Shown here: positions 46,019 through 54,875 of the stretch, one piece after another
Layout: every line of letters begins with the position of its first letter
Position numbering within the stretch: the first letter of the stretch is position 1
Source of the DNA: JAVBLW01 sp031553215
GTDB lineage: Bacteria > Bacillota_I > Bacilli_A > Acholeplasmatales > Anaeroplasmataceae
NCBI GenBank assembly: GCA_031553215.1
Contig: JAVBLW010000006.1
Location: 62,001-126,000, forward strand
DNA: 64,000 nucleotides
Reading direction: 5' to 3'
Program-made: the position numbers and the translations under genes
The notes under the pieces: model-generated
Told to the model about the DNA's origin: nothing
Database searches by the model: none
What the model saw: only the letters and a program-made list of their open reading frames with translations

Positions 46019-46145
46019 AAAACATCCCCTTATATGGTGAACCCTTAAAGTTGGACTTTAAGTGAAATTAATTTAATAATACATTACTTAAGGATGTTTT
46101 ACTTATTTTTTATTTAGCACCTTGTCTATATTCAAGTTCTTTTCT
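46019..46145 (+). repeat. Left copy of the 3'-end/terminator repeat, split by an IS3-like scar
   Basis: AAAACATCC (46019-46027) and GGATGTTTT plus the following ~45 bp (46092-46145) repeat the terminator and gene end at 49481-49545. In this copy the two hairpin arms are separated by 64 bp (46028-46091). That insert begins near TGGTGAACCC and holds the palindrome CTTAAAGT-tgg-ACTTTAAG, which resembles one end of an IS3-family element; no transposase is present. Confidence 0.6.
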
Positions 46146-46400
46146 TTATTCCTTGTATACTGTTTTACTGTTTCTACATTCAGCCCTACTATCGACACAA
46201 AGTATCCTTTTGCCAAAATTTTCGGTTGCCATATTTATATTTCAAGTTAGTGTGCTGTTCGAAAATCATCAATGATGACTTCACCTTAAAATATACTATG
46301 AAACTTGAAACCGCTATTTTGGGTGGTATCTTTATTAACGTGTATATATGATCCATTATCGCTATAAGCTTTTTCAACTCTTACACGACAGCGCGTGGTT
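46108..46400 (-). pseudogene. IS200/IS605-type TnpA remnant
   Basis: A piece reads DHIYTLIKIPPKIAVSSF and SSLMIFEQHTNLKYKYGNR.FW, clearly the middle of an IS200-family Y1 transposase (usual form DHVH.L, IPPK.SVS.F, KSSLMIF..H.NLKYKYGNR.FW). The first HUH-containing third is missing. After FWQK a -1 type shift is needed to continue into GYFVSIVGLNVETVKQY, which also contains the region of the usual catalytic Tyr. The tail in a further frame would read EYRQGAK, like the gene at 49513. Non-functional; a mobile element once sat next to the defence operon. Confidence 0.8.
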
Positions 46401-46447
46401 TTTTGTGAGTCTTACGACTAACAAATAAAAAAATAGGACACCACATC

Positions 46448-47377
46448 CTATTTATTTTTCAAACTTGATATCCTTCTATTTACATATTTTTCTACTTGTA
46501 TTTCATGTATATCCGCATTTATAATCGGTTTATCCAAAAAAATAACCGTTACACTATATCCTTTAATAAATACTTTGTTAGCTGGAATACTGTTCATATG
46601 ACCTGTATATTCGCATATTATATATTTATCTTTATCCTTTAGAACCCATTTTTCTAAATATGAATATGCTGGTACATAATTAGAAATCATAAAATAAATA
46701 GCATCCAAAACTTCATCATAAGTGGTTTTATTGCCAATTGTAATAATGGCTTTTGTTTTATTATAAAAAACACTTAAACTATATTGTATAGGTTCCTTAA
46801 TAGAGACATTATAATGAGAATCTAAATGATTTAATATAGAAAATATAATTTTATTCGGAATATCCTCGTTTTTCAAATCATTTTGATCTTGATTGTCATT
46901 AGAAATAAGGCTAAATATATTCTCTAAAAATTCCTTAATTATATTATCATGCAATTTATCCGACAATTCCAATCCAAGTTTCTTTAAGATTATACCAATA
47001 GTCCCTTTTATACCATTTGAACTAATCGTATAAAATTGTTCATTTTTTATAGGTAAATCAATTAATGAAGGTTCTATCCCAATAGTTATTGGAATCATTG
47101 TTTTATTATTTGCTGCCGCATAACCAATTTCATAGTTTACCCATCCACTTGAAATCGAATTTTTTGTTAATAATATAACAAATAATTCACAATTATCAAT
47201 TTTATTATGTATTGTTTTTTTAAAGTCACCAGGCTCAATACCACCGATAGGTCCCTGCTCACTAGAATACCATACCATTTTGGGATTAGATGTTATAGTT
47301 TTCAGAAGGTCTGCAAATCTACGTGCTATTTCAGCATCTTTACTAGAATTATGACTAATAAATATTTTTTCACTCAT
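46448..47377 (-). CDS. TIR-domain protein with unknown C-terminal domain
   Basis: 309 aa. Residues ~1-130 are a TIR domain: KIFISHNSSKD at the start, an acidic FVILLTKNSI strand, and SGWVNYEIGYA with the putative catalytic Glu83 of NAD-cleaving TIRs. Residues ~140-309 match nothing I know and may sense or bind a partner. It is the last gene of a four-gene unit, 42 bp after another TIR gene, with GAGGTGG before the start. In Thoeris-type systems TIR proteins detect phage and make a nucleotide signal from NAD+; whether this one signals or kills is not evident. Confidence 0.8.
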   Translation of the reverse strand: MSEKIFISHNSSKDAEIARRFADLLKTITSNPKMVWYSSEQGPIGGIEPGDFKKTIHNKIDNCELFVILLTKNSISSGWVNYEIGYAAANNKTMIPITIGIEPSLIDLPIKNEQFYTISSNGIKGTIGIILKKLGLELSDKLHDNIIKEFLENIFSLISNDNQDQNDLKNEDIPNKIIFSILNHLDSHYNVSIKEPIQYSLSVFYNKTKAIITIGNKTTYDEVLDAIYFMISNYVPAYSYLEKWVLKDKDKYIICEYTGHMNSIPANKVFIKGYSVTVIFLDKPIINADIHEIQVEKYVNRRISSLKNK

Positions 47378-47419
47378 AGAAACACCACCTCATTTTCAAT
47401 ATTTTCTATATGCAATGAA

Positions 47420-47968
47420 TTAAATTGTTTTAGGATTTTTACCAGTTATAATCCAATCACTTAGAGTATTATATTTATTATTATCATTGGACCAAAACAT
47501 GTAAATACCATTATGGTCTTTATTATAATCTATTATTGGATATAATAATAGATATTCTTGCCTCTCAAACTCGGAATCAAGTTCTTCTACCAGAGGCATA
47601 ATAGCACACCTAAAATTCTTTAATCCCGAAGCAAGTCCTATTTCCCATGGACACCACTTTGATACCGCAGCGCTTTTTGAATGAATATAGATAAGTGATT
47701 TGCATTTTGATATCATTTTTGAAAGTTTTTTAGCCGTTTTCTTATTTACATTTTGTCGCGAAAAACTTGGGTCAATAAAATCAGCATATACAGAAAATCC
47801 TTTTTTTATAAGTAAATTGAATATTTTTTTTGCAAAGGATAAATCATGCAAACTATATGACAAAAAAATGTCATATTGTTTTTTTATAAGACTATCCGCT
47901 AGTCTTATTTTAGCATCTAATGATTTTTTTTGAACTAACTCATTTAAATAACTTTTACTCAAATACAT
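47420..47968 (-). CDS. TIR-like protein
   Basis: 182 aa. After a ~30-residue helical lead, YDIFLSYSLHDLSFAKKIF opens a TIR/SEFIR-type fold. GFSVYADFI follows, and SKWCPWEIGLASG contains the conserved Trp and Glu109 expected of enzymatic TIRs. The C-terminus (FWSNDNNKYNTLSDWI) is not assigned. The gene begins one base after the stop of the DUF1863-type gene, with a weaker ribosome site, so its translation is probably coupled. Second of three TIR-family proteins in the operon. Confidence 0.78.
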   Translation of the reverse strand: MYLSKSYLNELVQKKSLDAKIRLADSLIKKQYDIFLSYSLHDLSFAKKIFNLLIKKGFSVYADFIDPSFSRQNVNKKTAKKLSKMISKCKSLIYIHSKSAAVSKWCPWEIGLASGLKNFRCAIMPLVEELDSEFERQEYLLLYPIIDYNKDHNGIYMFWSNDNNKYNTLSDWIITGKNPKTI

Positions 47969-47969
47969 A

Positions 47970-48356
47970 TTATCTATTACCTGCTATTAAAGCTTTCAAA
48001 TTTTCCCAATTCCATTTATATATACTATCTGTACTTTTTGCATTACTCGGTTTTTGAACATTGTCATTAGGCCTTCCACACAATAAAAAATATGGTTTTT
48101 TTTCTTCTTGAACAATACTCATTTCCGCTGTTACACCTTTTGCACTTGAAGTATGCTTTCCGCATATAAATATAGCAACATCTGCTGCCCTTATTTTTTC
48201 TCTTGCAAAAAATTTCCAATTTGAATCTATAGCTTGTTTTATTGATATATCATTTATCGTAAATGGCGAATCTGGATTTTTTGCTTGTGCAACAAGTGCG
48301 TTCTTAAGTTCAAAGTCATTATCATAATCGAAACTTATAAATACTTTTGTTTTCAT
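47970..48356 (-). CDS. ThsB-like TIR protein (DUF1863 family)
   Basis: 128 aa. VFISFDYDND, LVAQAKNPDSPF, the WKFFAREKI segment, ADVAIFICGKHTSSAKGV and AEMSIV (Glu78) match the MTH538/DUF1863 TIR-like family to which Thoeris ThsB belongs. ThsB proteins recognise phage and convert NAD+ into a cyclic ADP-ribose-type messenger. GGAGAT precedes the start, and the gene lies 19 bp after the caspase gene. Its association with a caspase rather than a SIR2/SLOG effector recalls the recently described caspase-type (type IV) Thoeris. Confidence 0.85.
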   Translation of the reverse strand: MKTKVFISFDYDNDFELKNALVAQAKNPDSPFTINDISIKQAIDSNWKFFAREKIRAADVAIFICGKHTSSAKGVTAEMSIVQEEKKPYFLLCGRPNDNVQKPSNAKSTDSIYKWNWENLKALIAGNR

Positions 48357-48375
48357 ATCATTATCTCCTATATTA

Positions 48376-49347
48376 TTAAATCATTTTATTTTTTATCAAA
48401 TTCCAATAATGCTTACCAAGTGGTGTCAAAATACAGCTCTTACTATTCATAGCAGCAAAATACATATCAACTTCTCCAATTGGAACTAATAGACCTAGTC
48501 TATTATACTTTTGCAATATTCCGAATTTTTTTATATTTTCATCAGTCGCATATGGCTTTACCGTCTTATGATCAGAACCTTCAATATTCGTTTTTTCATA
48601 GCTTGGATCAAGGTTATACTCAAAATTTTTATCAGCAAAAAGATTTATCATTTCTCTTAAATCCTTAAGCAGTATTTTCTCTTCATTATTTCTTAAACTT
48701 ATAAACCTTGATACATTTGCCTTAAAATATGGCCTTTGATCCCAAGGACCTAACGATTGATCTATATATGAATAAATCGCACCAGGCGTTGTTCGACCTA
48801 GTAAATCAGACGCCCCACCCTTTAAAGCTTCAATTAAAAGATTTGTAAACATGCCATGCCCATTTACTTCTAAAGACGGCTCACTTTTTGAACATGCTGT
48901 AAAAATAATTACTCCATCTTTTAAAACAGAAGCATCTCCAACAGTGGAATAATTTCCAATTTTTCCAGAATGGCAACAATCTAAAATAATTATTTTGTTT
49001 GTGCAATTTGAATTATTAGCATACCCTAATATCTCCGTCATTCCAATACCATAATCATCTTCCTCACAATCAGAGCTGACAATTACACCATCATTTTTGT
49101 CATCATAACCGTGTCCAGAGAAATATAATAATGCTACATCAGCTTGTTCAGAAAATAATTTATTAATTTCTCTTCTAATATTACTCCTTGTTGCATCCTC
49201 ATCTAATAATTCCCTTACTGAGAAATTGGGACTTTCATCAAAGTTAATTGATAACATCTCTTTCATTGCAGTAACATCATTAATACAACAATTTAGCGTA
49301 TTACCATATGGATATTTATTAATTCCTATCAATAATGCTCTTTTCAT
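48376..49347 (-). CDS. Caspase-like (C14) cysteine protease
   Basis: 323 aa from the ATG at 49347 (GAGGTG upstream); a GTG three codons earlier is in frame. Residues ~1-220 form a caspase/metacaspase fold: RALLIGINKYPYG, LYFSGHGYDD with catalytic His79, and IIILDCCHSGK with catalytic Cys125. FTACSKSEPSLE follows. The last ~100 residues carry no known domain and could bind the activating signal. It heads the operon, and the next three genes encode TIR-family proteins. Inferred role: effector that degrades host proteins when a TIR-made nucleotide signal is present, killing the infected cell. Confidence 0.87.
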   Translation of the reverse strand: MKRALLIGINKYPYGNTLNCCINDVTAMKEMLSINFDESPNFSVRELLDEDATRSNIRREINKLFSEQADVALLYFSGHGYDDKNDGVIVSSDCEEDDYGIGMTEILGYANNSNCTNKIIILDCCHSGKIGNYSTVGDASVLKDGVIIFTACSKSEPSLEVNGHGMFTNLLIEALKGGASDLLGRTTPGAIYSYIDQSLGPWDQRPYFKANVSRFISLRNNEEKILLKDLREMINLFADKNFEYNLDPSYEKTNIEGSDHKTVKPYATDENIKKFGILQKYNRLGLLVPIGEVDMYFAAMNSKSCILTPLGKHYWNLIKNKMI

Positions 49348-49480
49348 ATTTGGCACCTCACAATCGATTAATCAGAAATATACTTTAAACATAACATTTT
49401 TCTACATTTTATTCAAAACATTTCCATCGACAAAATGCGACATTACTTAAAATTTGTATGACTTTTTTAAAGACAAAATA

Positions 49481-49502
49481 AAAACATCCACCAGGATGTT
49501 TT
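49481..49502 (-). terminator. Terminator of the 130-aa membrane protein gene
   Basis: Nine-bp perfect stem AAAACATCC/GGATGTTTT with a 4-nt loop, followed on the minus strand by ATTTTG, ten bases after the stop. Confidence 0.75.
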
Positions 49503-49545
49503 ACTTACTTTTTTATTTAGCACCTTGTCTATATGCAAGTTCTCT
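49481..49545 (+). repeat. Right copy of the 3'-end/terminator repeat
   Basis: The intact terminator (AAAACATCC-acca-GGATGTTTT, 49481-49502) and the last ~11 codons of the 130-aa gene. The same block, in the same direction, recurs at 46019-46145, so the two copies bracket the TIR-caspase operon. Over the ~50 bp from AGGATGTTTT on, I count one 1-bp indel and about six mismatches. Confidence 0.7.
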
Positions 49546-49905
49546 TCTTCTAGCTTTGCTCTTTTTTGCTTTTCTAATTGATACAGAAATCACAAACAAT
49601 ACAATCCATACACCTAATATAACTGCATAATGTAATAAATAATCATAACGATATAAAACCTCAATCTTAGTTTTTTCCATTATCAGTATGAATGGAGCAT
49701 GTATAAATAATGCTACCCATTCAATTGCTTCAGTATATTTTGCTGGAATTTTAATAAATGATATTTTTGTACCTAAAAATGTAACGAATACTAAAAGTGT
49801 AGTTAATCCAAAGAAAGTTACAAATCCATATATTATATTATATCGTTTTGATGCTATAACAGTTAATAAAATAACTGCAAGAAATACACACATACTTAAA
49901 ATCAT
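49513..49905 (-). CDS. Small membrane protein of unknown function
   Basis: 130 aa with four hydrophobic segments (near residues 1-18, 24-46, 62-78 and 88-108) and a strongly basic C-terminus (RKAKKSKARRRELAYRQGAK). I do not recognise the family. GGAGATAA precedes the start, which lies 14 bp after the DegV gene, so the two are likely co-transcribed. Its 3' end and terminator are duplicated at 46.1 kb, which may mark it as an integration target. Confidence 0.75.
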   Translation of the reverse strand: MILSMCVFLAVILLTVIASKRYNIIYGFVTFFGLTTLLVFVTFLGTKISFIKIPAKYTEAIEWVALFIHAPFILIMEKTKIEVLYRYDYLLHYAVILGVWIVLFVISVSIRKAKKSKARRRELAYRQGAK

Positions 49906-49919
49906 ACTATTATCTCCTT

Positions 49920-50819
49920 TTATCTATCATATTTTTTTACTAATCCAACACCAAGTGGATAAGGACCTGTATGAACAGCAATAGTCGCACCTATTTGTTC
50001 GGTGCTTATTTTACTACTATCAACACCAATCATTTCTGATAGTTTATCTCTAAATATTTTACCCTCTTCTAAGTCATATCCATATCCAACTGCAAAAATA
50101 TAATCATCAGTATTTATTTCATTTTTCTTCAAATACTCTAATACTAATTCTCTAACTTTTACAACCGCTCTTTTTCTTGTTAGTGATATTCCACACGAGA
50201 AAATTTCCCCTTCTCGCAAGTTTATTAATGGATTAATTTTTATAACGCTTCCAATAATTGCTGTTAATTTTCCTATTCTTCCTCCATGATGTAGATAATC
50301 TAATCCATTAACGGTGAAGAATATTTTTCCTGTTACTTTGATTTCTTCTATCTTAAGAATAATTTCATCATAACTAAGACCATCTTTTTTCATTCGACAT
50401 GTTTCTTTTACAATTAATCCTTGTAAAACGGTATTTACCATTGTATCAACTATTTCAATTCTTGCATTTGGATATTCATCTAAACAAAGATTTTTTGCAG
50501 TCATAGCTGAATTATATGAACCACTAAATTTAGTAGTAATACACATACATATGATATCAATATCATCCTTAGCAAGTGATAAGAAAATATCTAAATAATC
50601 TTGAGTAGAAGGCATTGATGTTTTTGGGTAAACACCTTTTTTTTCAACCATCTGATTATAAAAATCACGAATTGAAACATCTACTTTTTCTCTTAAATAC
50701 TCATCTTGCTTAAAAGAAACGTAAAACGGAACTACTAATAGATCATTGATTCTTATATCTTCCTCTGATAAATCACAAGAACCATCTGAAATTATTTTAA
50801 ACTCTTTCGTTTTACTCAT
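49920..50819 (-). CDS. DegV family fatty-acid-binding protein
   Basis: 299 aa, normal length. Typical motifs: IISDGSCDLSEEDI at the N-terminus, PKTSMPSTQDYLD, CITTKFSGSYNSA with the lipid-head-group serine region, GLDYLHHGGRIGK, and INPLINLREGEI. DegV/FakB-type proteins bind a fatty acid in the cytoplasm and present it to a kinase (FakA) in Gram-positive bacteria. No FakA gene is in this window. The long spacing upstream suggests it heads the unit with the membrane protein gene. Confidence 0.92.
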   Translation of the reverse strand: MSKTKEFKIISDGSCDLSEEDIRINDLLVVPFYVSFKQDEYLREKVDVSIRDFYNQMVEKKGVYPKTSMPSTQDYLDIFLSLAKDDIDIICMCITTKFSGSYNSAMTAKNLCLDEYPNARIEIVDTMVNTVLQGLIVKETCRMKKDGLSYDEIILKIEEIKVTGKIFFTVNGLDYLHHGGRIGKLTAIIGSVIKINPLINLREGEIFSCGISLTRKRAVVKVRELVLEYLKKNEINTDDYIFAVGYGYDLEEGKIFRDKLSEMIGVDSSKISTEQIGATIAVHTGPYPLGVGLVKKYDR

Positions 50820-50895
50820 CCCTTTCTATATCTATCTTCATTTTATCATACTTTATATTTTTTTGCACCATAAAATTGCATTCTGTCGAATAATA

Positions 50896-51609
50896 TCAAT
50901 TCTTTAAAAACACTATGGCATTTGTATCATTATCAACAATCTTACTATATTCATCTTGATTATTTATCCATTTTGGGTCTAATTCAGTCATCTGCCCTAA
51001 AAATGTTATTTTTATTAATGAATCACAATTATAAAATACATCATTATAAACTTGCTTAACTGATATAGGGAAGGTAATTTCTTCCAAACTCTTACAATTA
51101 AAGAATGCATATGTGCCAATTTCTTTTATCCCTTGAGGTAACTCTATGTCTTTTAATTTGATACAATTTATAAACATACTTCCACCAATATTTTCTAATT
51201 TACTACCATCTTCAAAGATAACACTTTGTAGTCTTTTACATCCTGAGAATAAATTATCTTCAACATATTTAATTTCTTTAGGGAACATAAACGAAGTTAA
51301 GTTTGTACAATTTTCAAAAGCTGCACTCTCAATATAATAAATATAGTTTTTAGATGGAAAATTAATTTTCTTTAAATTACTTTTACCAGAAAACGCCTTT
51401 TTAGAAATAGACTCTACTTTCTTTCCCTTATGCATTGATTTAATAGTATATTCCCTTGCATTTCCATATACTTTCCCTACTTCATAACAATCGTCATCAG
51501 AATTATATTTATATTCTACTCTAGCAATATTATTATATAAAATAACTGTAGTAAATAAAGCAAACAAAATAAAACCTATAATGCATAATAATCTCTTATT
51601 TTTCATCAT
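50896..51609 (-). CDS. Membrane-anchored leucine-rich repeat (BspA-like) protein
   Basis: 237 aa. An N-terminal membrane helix (residues ~6-25) is followed by LRR_5/BspA-type repeats of 22-23 aa: VESISKKAFSGKSNLKKI, IESAAFENCTNLTSF, VEDNLFSGCKRLQSV, IGTYAFFNCKSLEEI and VYNDVFYNCDSLIKI. Such proteins are exposed outside the membrane and often take part in adhesion, but this one is short and its ligand is unknown. Its start overlaps the stop of the pseudouridine synthase gene (ATGA), so translation is coupled. Confidence 0.85.
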   Translation of the reverse strand: MMKNKRLLCIIGFILFALFTTVILYNNIARVEYKYNSDDDCYEVGKVYGNAREYTIKSMHKGKKVESISKKAFSGKSNLKKINFPSKNYIYYIESAAFENCTNLTSFMFPKEIKYVEDNLFSGCKRLQSVIFEDGSKLENIGGSMFINCIKLKDIELPQGIKEIGTYAFFNCKSLEEITFPISVKQVYNDVFYNCDSLIKITFLGQMTELDPKWINNQDEYSKIVDNDTNAIVFLKN

Positions 51610-52469
51610 TTATCAATCACATCCATCATGTCTTTAGGAATCTTACATTCAAGTTTTATTTCCCTAAAATCATATGGACTCTTGAATTCTAGCGAATATG
51701 AATGAAGAGCTGCTCTTTTCATATGCTTTACGCTACCCTCATACAATATATCTCCAGCTAAAGGATGCCCTATATATTTCATATGGACTCTTATTTGATG
51801 TGTTCTTCCTGTTTCTAGATTCAATTTTACTAATGAATAATTTTTAAATTCTTTTAAAACCTCATAATTAGTAACGGCATTTTGTCCAGTTTTACTTACC
51901 CTTCTTCTTTGATTATGATGTCTATCTTCACCTATATTCGCATCAATTCTACCAGACTTTTCTTCTAATCTCCCACAAACAATAGCCATATAAGTTCGCT
52001 TAACATCGTGAATAGAAAAAAGGTAATTAAAATAACTACTAGTAATCATATCCTTTGCAAACATTATTAACCCTGTTGTATCAGTATCAATTCTATGAAT
52101 ATATCTAACATTTCTTTTAATATTATTCTTCTTAAAGTAGTTGGCTACCATATTAACTAATGTCCCATTTTTTTCTTTATCATCTGGATGTACAATTAAT
52201 CCTACTGGTTTATTAATTACTAATAAATAGTCATCTTCATAAATAATATCAATTGGCTTGTCCAATATTTTAAAATCAATTTCTTCAACTACACTAATAG
52301 AAATAATATCACCAGTTTTAATAATAGTATTTAAATTAGCTTCTTTATTATTAATATATATTTCACTTATTTCCTTTATTTTAGTTTTTGATAAATGATA
52401 GAATTCAAAAAAATTACTAACTTTTTTATTATCAAAAATTCTATCTACTACATAATTACAATAATCCAT
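51606..52469 (-). CDS. RluA family RNA pseudouridine synthase
   Basis: 287 aa. A short S4-like N-terminal part (~1-80) precedes the catalytic domain. Motifs are YEDDYLLVINKPVGLIVHPD, HRIDTDTTGLIMFAKD with the catalytic Asp (HRLDxxTSG in most members), and TGRTHQIRVHMKYIGHPLAGD. It isomerises uridine to pseudouridine in rRNA or tRNA; which position cannot be told. It lies one base after the metallophosphoesterase gene and overlaps the LRR gene, within a tight minus-strand unit starting at QueH. Confidence 0.93.
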   Translation of the reverse strand: MDYCNYVVDRIFDNKKVSNFFEFYHLSKTKIKEISEIYINNKEANLNTIIKTGDIISISVVEEIDFKILDKPIDIIYEDDYLLVINKPVGLIVHPDDKEKNGTLVNMVANYFKKNNIKRNVRYIHRIDTDTTGLIMFAKDMITSSYFNYLFSIHDVKRTYMAIVCGRLEEKSGRIDANIGEDRHHNQRRRVSKTGQNAVTNYEVLKEFKNYSLVKLNLETGRTHQIRVHMKYIGHPLAGDILYEGSVKHMKRAALHSYSLEFKSPYDFREIKLECKIPKDMMDVIDK

Positions 52470-52470
52470 T

Positions 52471-53574
52471 TTATAATCTCCTAATATAACTTCTAGGAAC
52501 TAGTCCAATTATTCCATCTTTTTTTATAATTGAATATGGACTAGCCTCATATATGATCTTTACTTTTTCATCTTTTTTCAAACTTGGAAAATATTTAAAT
52601 GCATCGTAAGAATAATGAACATTTCTTTTAGGATTATAAAAAAGAAGTTTCTTTAATATTGGTAAATATACATCCCTATTTATATGTCTACAGATATAAT
52701 AATCCTCAAGTTCTCTTATTATTTCTACATCATTATCATGCATTATGATATTAAGTATTTCAGATTCTTTGCTAATTATATCCTCTAGAACAATAGCCTC
52801 ATCAAAACTATCATGTCTAATATATGTTATATTCATATCATTTATATTATCGATAACTAACATATTTAATTGTCCCCACGGTACAACTACATTTCCACCA
52901 TCAATCGAAATAATATTCTTTTCTAAATCAATTATTGGATTTATATCAGGATATTTTAATTGATAATTTATTGTTGGATAATGTCCAACAATCATTAATT
53001 TATCTTGTTTTGGACTTTCAAAATAAAAATTGTCCATTTTCATTAATGAATAAACTTCCTCACCTACATTATTAATATCAACTATCCCACCATGAACTAA
53101 AATAATCTTATTATTAATTTTTATAATATGAGGCAAATTCATTAAAAAATCATAATATTTTTTAAAATTTTTTTGAAATATCTCACAAATATTATTAAAA
53201 TCAGTATCTGGCATAATTGAAATATTTAATCTATTTGCAAATTCATTTATGATACTATGTTTTTTAATTAAAGCATATTCTAATAAAAGATCATTTGTTA
53301 CTGGTGGAATCATCTTATAAATAACAGTATCACAGTTTCCACTTATAGGATATACTTTGTATCCTTCATCAATAAGGTACATTATATAATCAAGGAGTAA
53401 AAGATTTTCATCCCCCTTTTCAATAATGTCTCCTATTATGAACAAATAGTCATCTTTAGCAAAAGAAACCTTATCTAAGATTGATTTAAATCCACTATAA
53501 TCACCATGTATATCACTTATAAATAGCATTCTATTTCCATTTTCAATATTTAAATCAATGGTTTTTGGTTTCAT
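52471..53574 (-). CDS. Calcineurin-like metallophosphoesterase
   Basis: 367 aa. The metal-binding series is complete: FISDIHGDYSG (DxH), IIGDIIEKGDEN (GD), ISGNCDT (GN), ILVHGGI and VGHYPT (GH). The order and the KGDE segment resemble bis-nucleosyl tetraphosphatase / PrpE-type Ser/Thr phosphatases. The last ~80 residues, including YDAFKYFPSLKKDEKVKIIYEA, look like a small SH3-like appendage. Substrate not determinable. It lies 8 bp after the patatin gene and 1 bp before the RluA gene. Confidence 0.85.
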   Translation of the reverse strand: MKPKTIDLNIENGNRMLFISDIHGDYSGFKSILDKVSFAKDDYLFIIGDIIEKGDENLLLLDYIMYLIDEGYKVYPISGNCDTVIYKMIPPVTNDLLLEYALIKKHSIINEFANRLNISIMPDTDFNNICEIFQKNFKKYYDFLMNLPHIIKINNKIILVHGGIVDINNVGEEVYSLMKMDNFYFESPKQDKLMIVGHYPTINYQLKYPDINPIIDLEKNIISIDGGNVVVPWGQLNMLVIDNINDMNITYIRHDSFDEAIVLEDIISKESEILNIIMHDNDVEIIRELEDYYICRHINRDVYLPILKKLLFYNPKRNVHYSYDAFKYFPSLKKDEKVKIIYEASPYSIIKKDGIIGLVPRSYIRRL

Positions 53575-53582
53575 AAAATCAC

Positions 53583-54875
53583 CTAATCAACTTTTTTTAT
53601 TTTCATTAAAACATATATACAAAAAACAATTGGCTTACAAGCTAAAATATTCATTAACAAATCAGATGGAAGATCCTCATCCCAATAGGCATAATTATAT
53701 AAATATTTTATTAGATTTCGATCATTTATTCTTGATATAAAATCCTTTTGTTTTCCTTTTTTTAAGATGTCATACCCTTTTAAAAGATCCATATCATCAT
53801 TAATTTGATTAATTTCATCTAAAATAATATCAAACATTTCTGATATATCATAAACTGGAAGATAATTTACACCAAAAAACTCTGCTGCCATTTCAATAGC
53901 TCTAATATAATATTCATTGTCAGTTAAAGGTCTAAATGTATGTTTCTCAAGAAGATGAAAAATATCTCCTTCTTGTTCTGGTTTAACATTGGTTTTTATT
54001 TTATTTAATCTCATTTTACCAACAATTTTTGCAACATATAAAATGTATCTTCTACTAAAACTATCAAGTCCATCAAAAAGATTAAATGTGTATCTAAATC
54101 CCATTTTTAATCCATAACTTTTTTGACAATCGTTATACCCTAAAATTCTATTATTTTCAATTTGATCCCTTTCAAATCGCATAAATCCACCTAGATTCCA
54201 AGATGGTTTTATGTATTTTACATATGGTTTATTCATAAATTCTTTGTGTGTTATTGTATAATCTAAATCTACTGCGACAACCTCATCAGCCCCTAAACTT
54301 AATGCAAAATTAATAGGAAGGTTATCATAATAACCACCATCAATTAAACCTAAATCATCTATTTTACAAATTGGAAAAATTGGAAAACAAGAAACTGATG
54401 CTAAAATATATGGTTTAATTTGTTCAATTTGTAAGTCATTTGAAACTACTTCTATTGGTTGCAAGGTTGGAAATGAAGCCGATACAATACCTAAGGTAAT
54501 ATTTGATTCCTTTATCTTATTCTCATCTATATATTCATCCATTAATCTTTTAAAAGGCGTAATATCAGCACCCCTATTTTTAAAGAATTTTTGCACGAAT
54601 GATAATAAATCTGTTTTTTGTTTTAACATATTACGAATCGCAACATTCTCATCGTAATTTAATTCTTCCTCCATTATCATTTCAAGGGATATTTTATTCC
54701 ATAATTCATTACATTTTTCATATTCATTTTGGGCATACATAGCTGCATTTAGACATCCTATTGAAGTACCACAAGCGATATCAAACTTATAATTCAATTC
54801 TTCTAGACACTTCCAAACACCCATTTGGTATGAACCCTTAGCTCCACCACCACAAAGTACTAGTGCTTTTCTCAT
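53583..54875 (-). CDS. Patatin-like phospholipase
   Basis: 430 aa. The patatin domain (residues 1-~200) has the oxyanion loop CGGGAKGSYQMGV, the nucleophile elbow GTSIG and the catalytic Asp in DGGYYDNLP. The C-terminal ~220 residues are helical and typical of the longer bacterial members. These enzymes hydrolyse acyl chains from membrane lipids in the cytoplasm. The start codon overlaps the QueH stop (ATGA). No secretion signal, so not an obvious exotoxin. Confidence 0.9.
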   Translation of the reverse strand: MRKALVLCGGGAKGSYQMGVWKCLEELNYKFDIACGTSIGCLNAAMYAQNEYEKCNELWNKISLEMIMEEELNYDENVAIRNMLKQKTDLLSFVQKFFKNRGADITPFKRLMDEYIDENKIKESNITLGIVSASFPTLQPIEVVSNDLQIEQIKPYILASVSCFPIFPICKIDDLGLIDGGYYDNLPINFALSLGADEVVAVDLDYTITHKEFMNKPYVKYIKPSWNLGGFMRFERDQIENNRILGYNDCQKSYGLKMGFRYTFNLFDGLDSFSRRYILYVAKIVGKMRLNKIKTNVKPEQEGDIFHLLEKHTFRPLTDNEYYIRAIEMAAEFFGVNYLPVYDISEMFDIILDEINQINDDMDLLKGYDILKKGKQKDFISRINDRNLIKYLYNYAYWDEDLPSDLLMNILACKPIVFCIYVLMKIKKVD

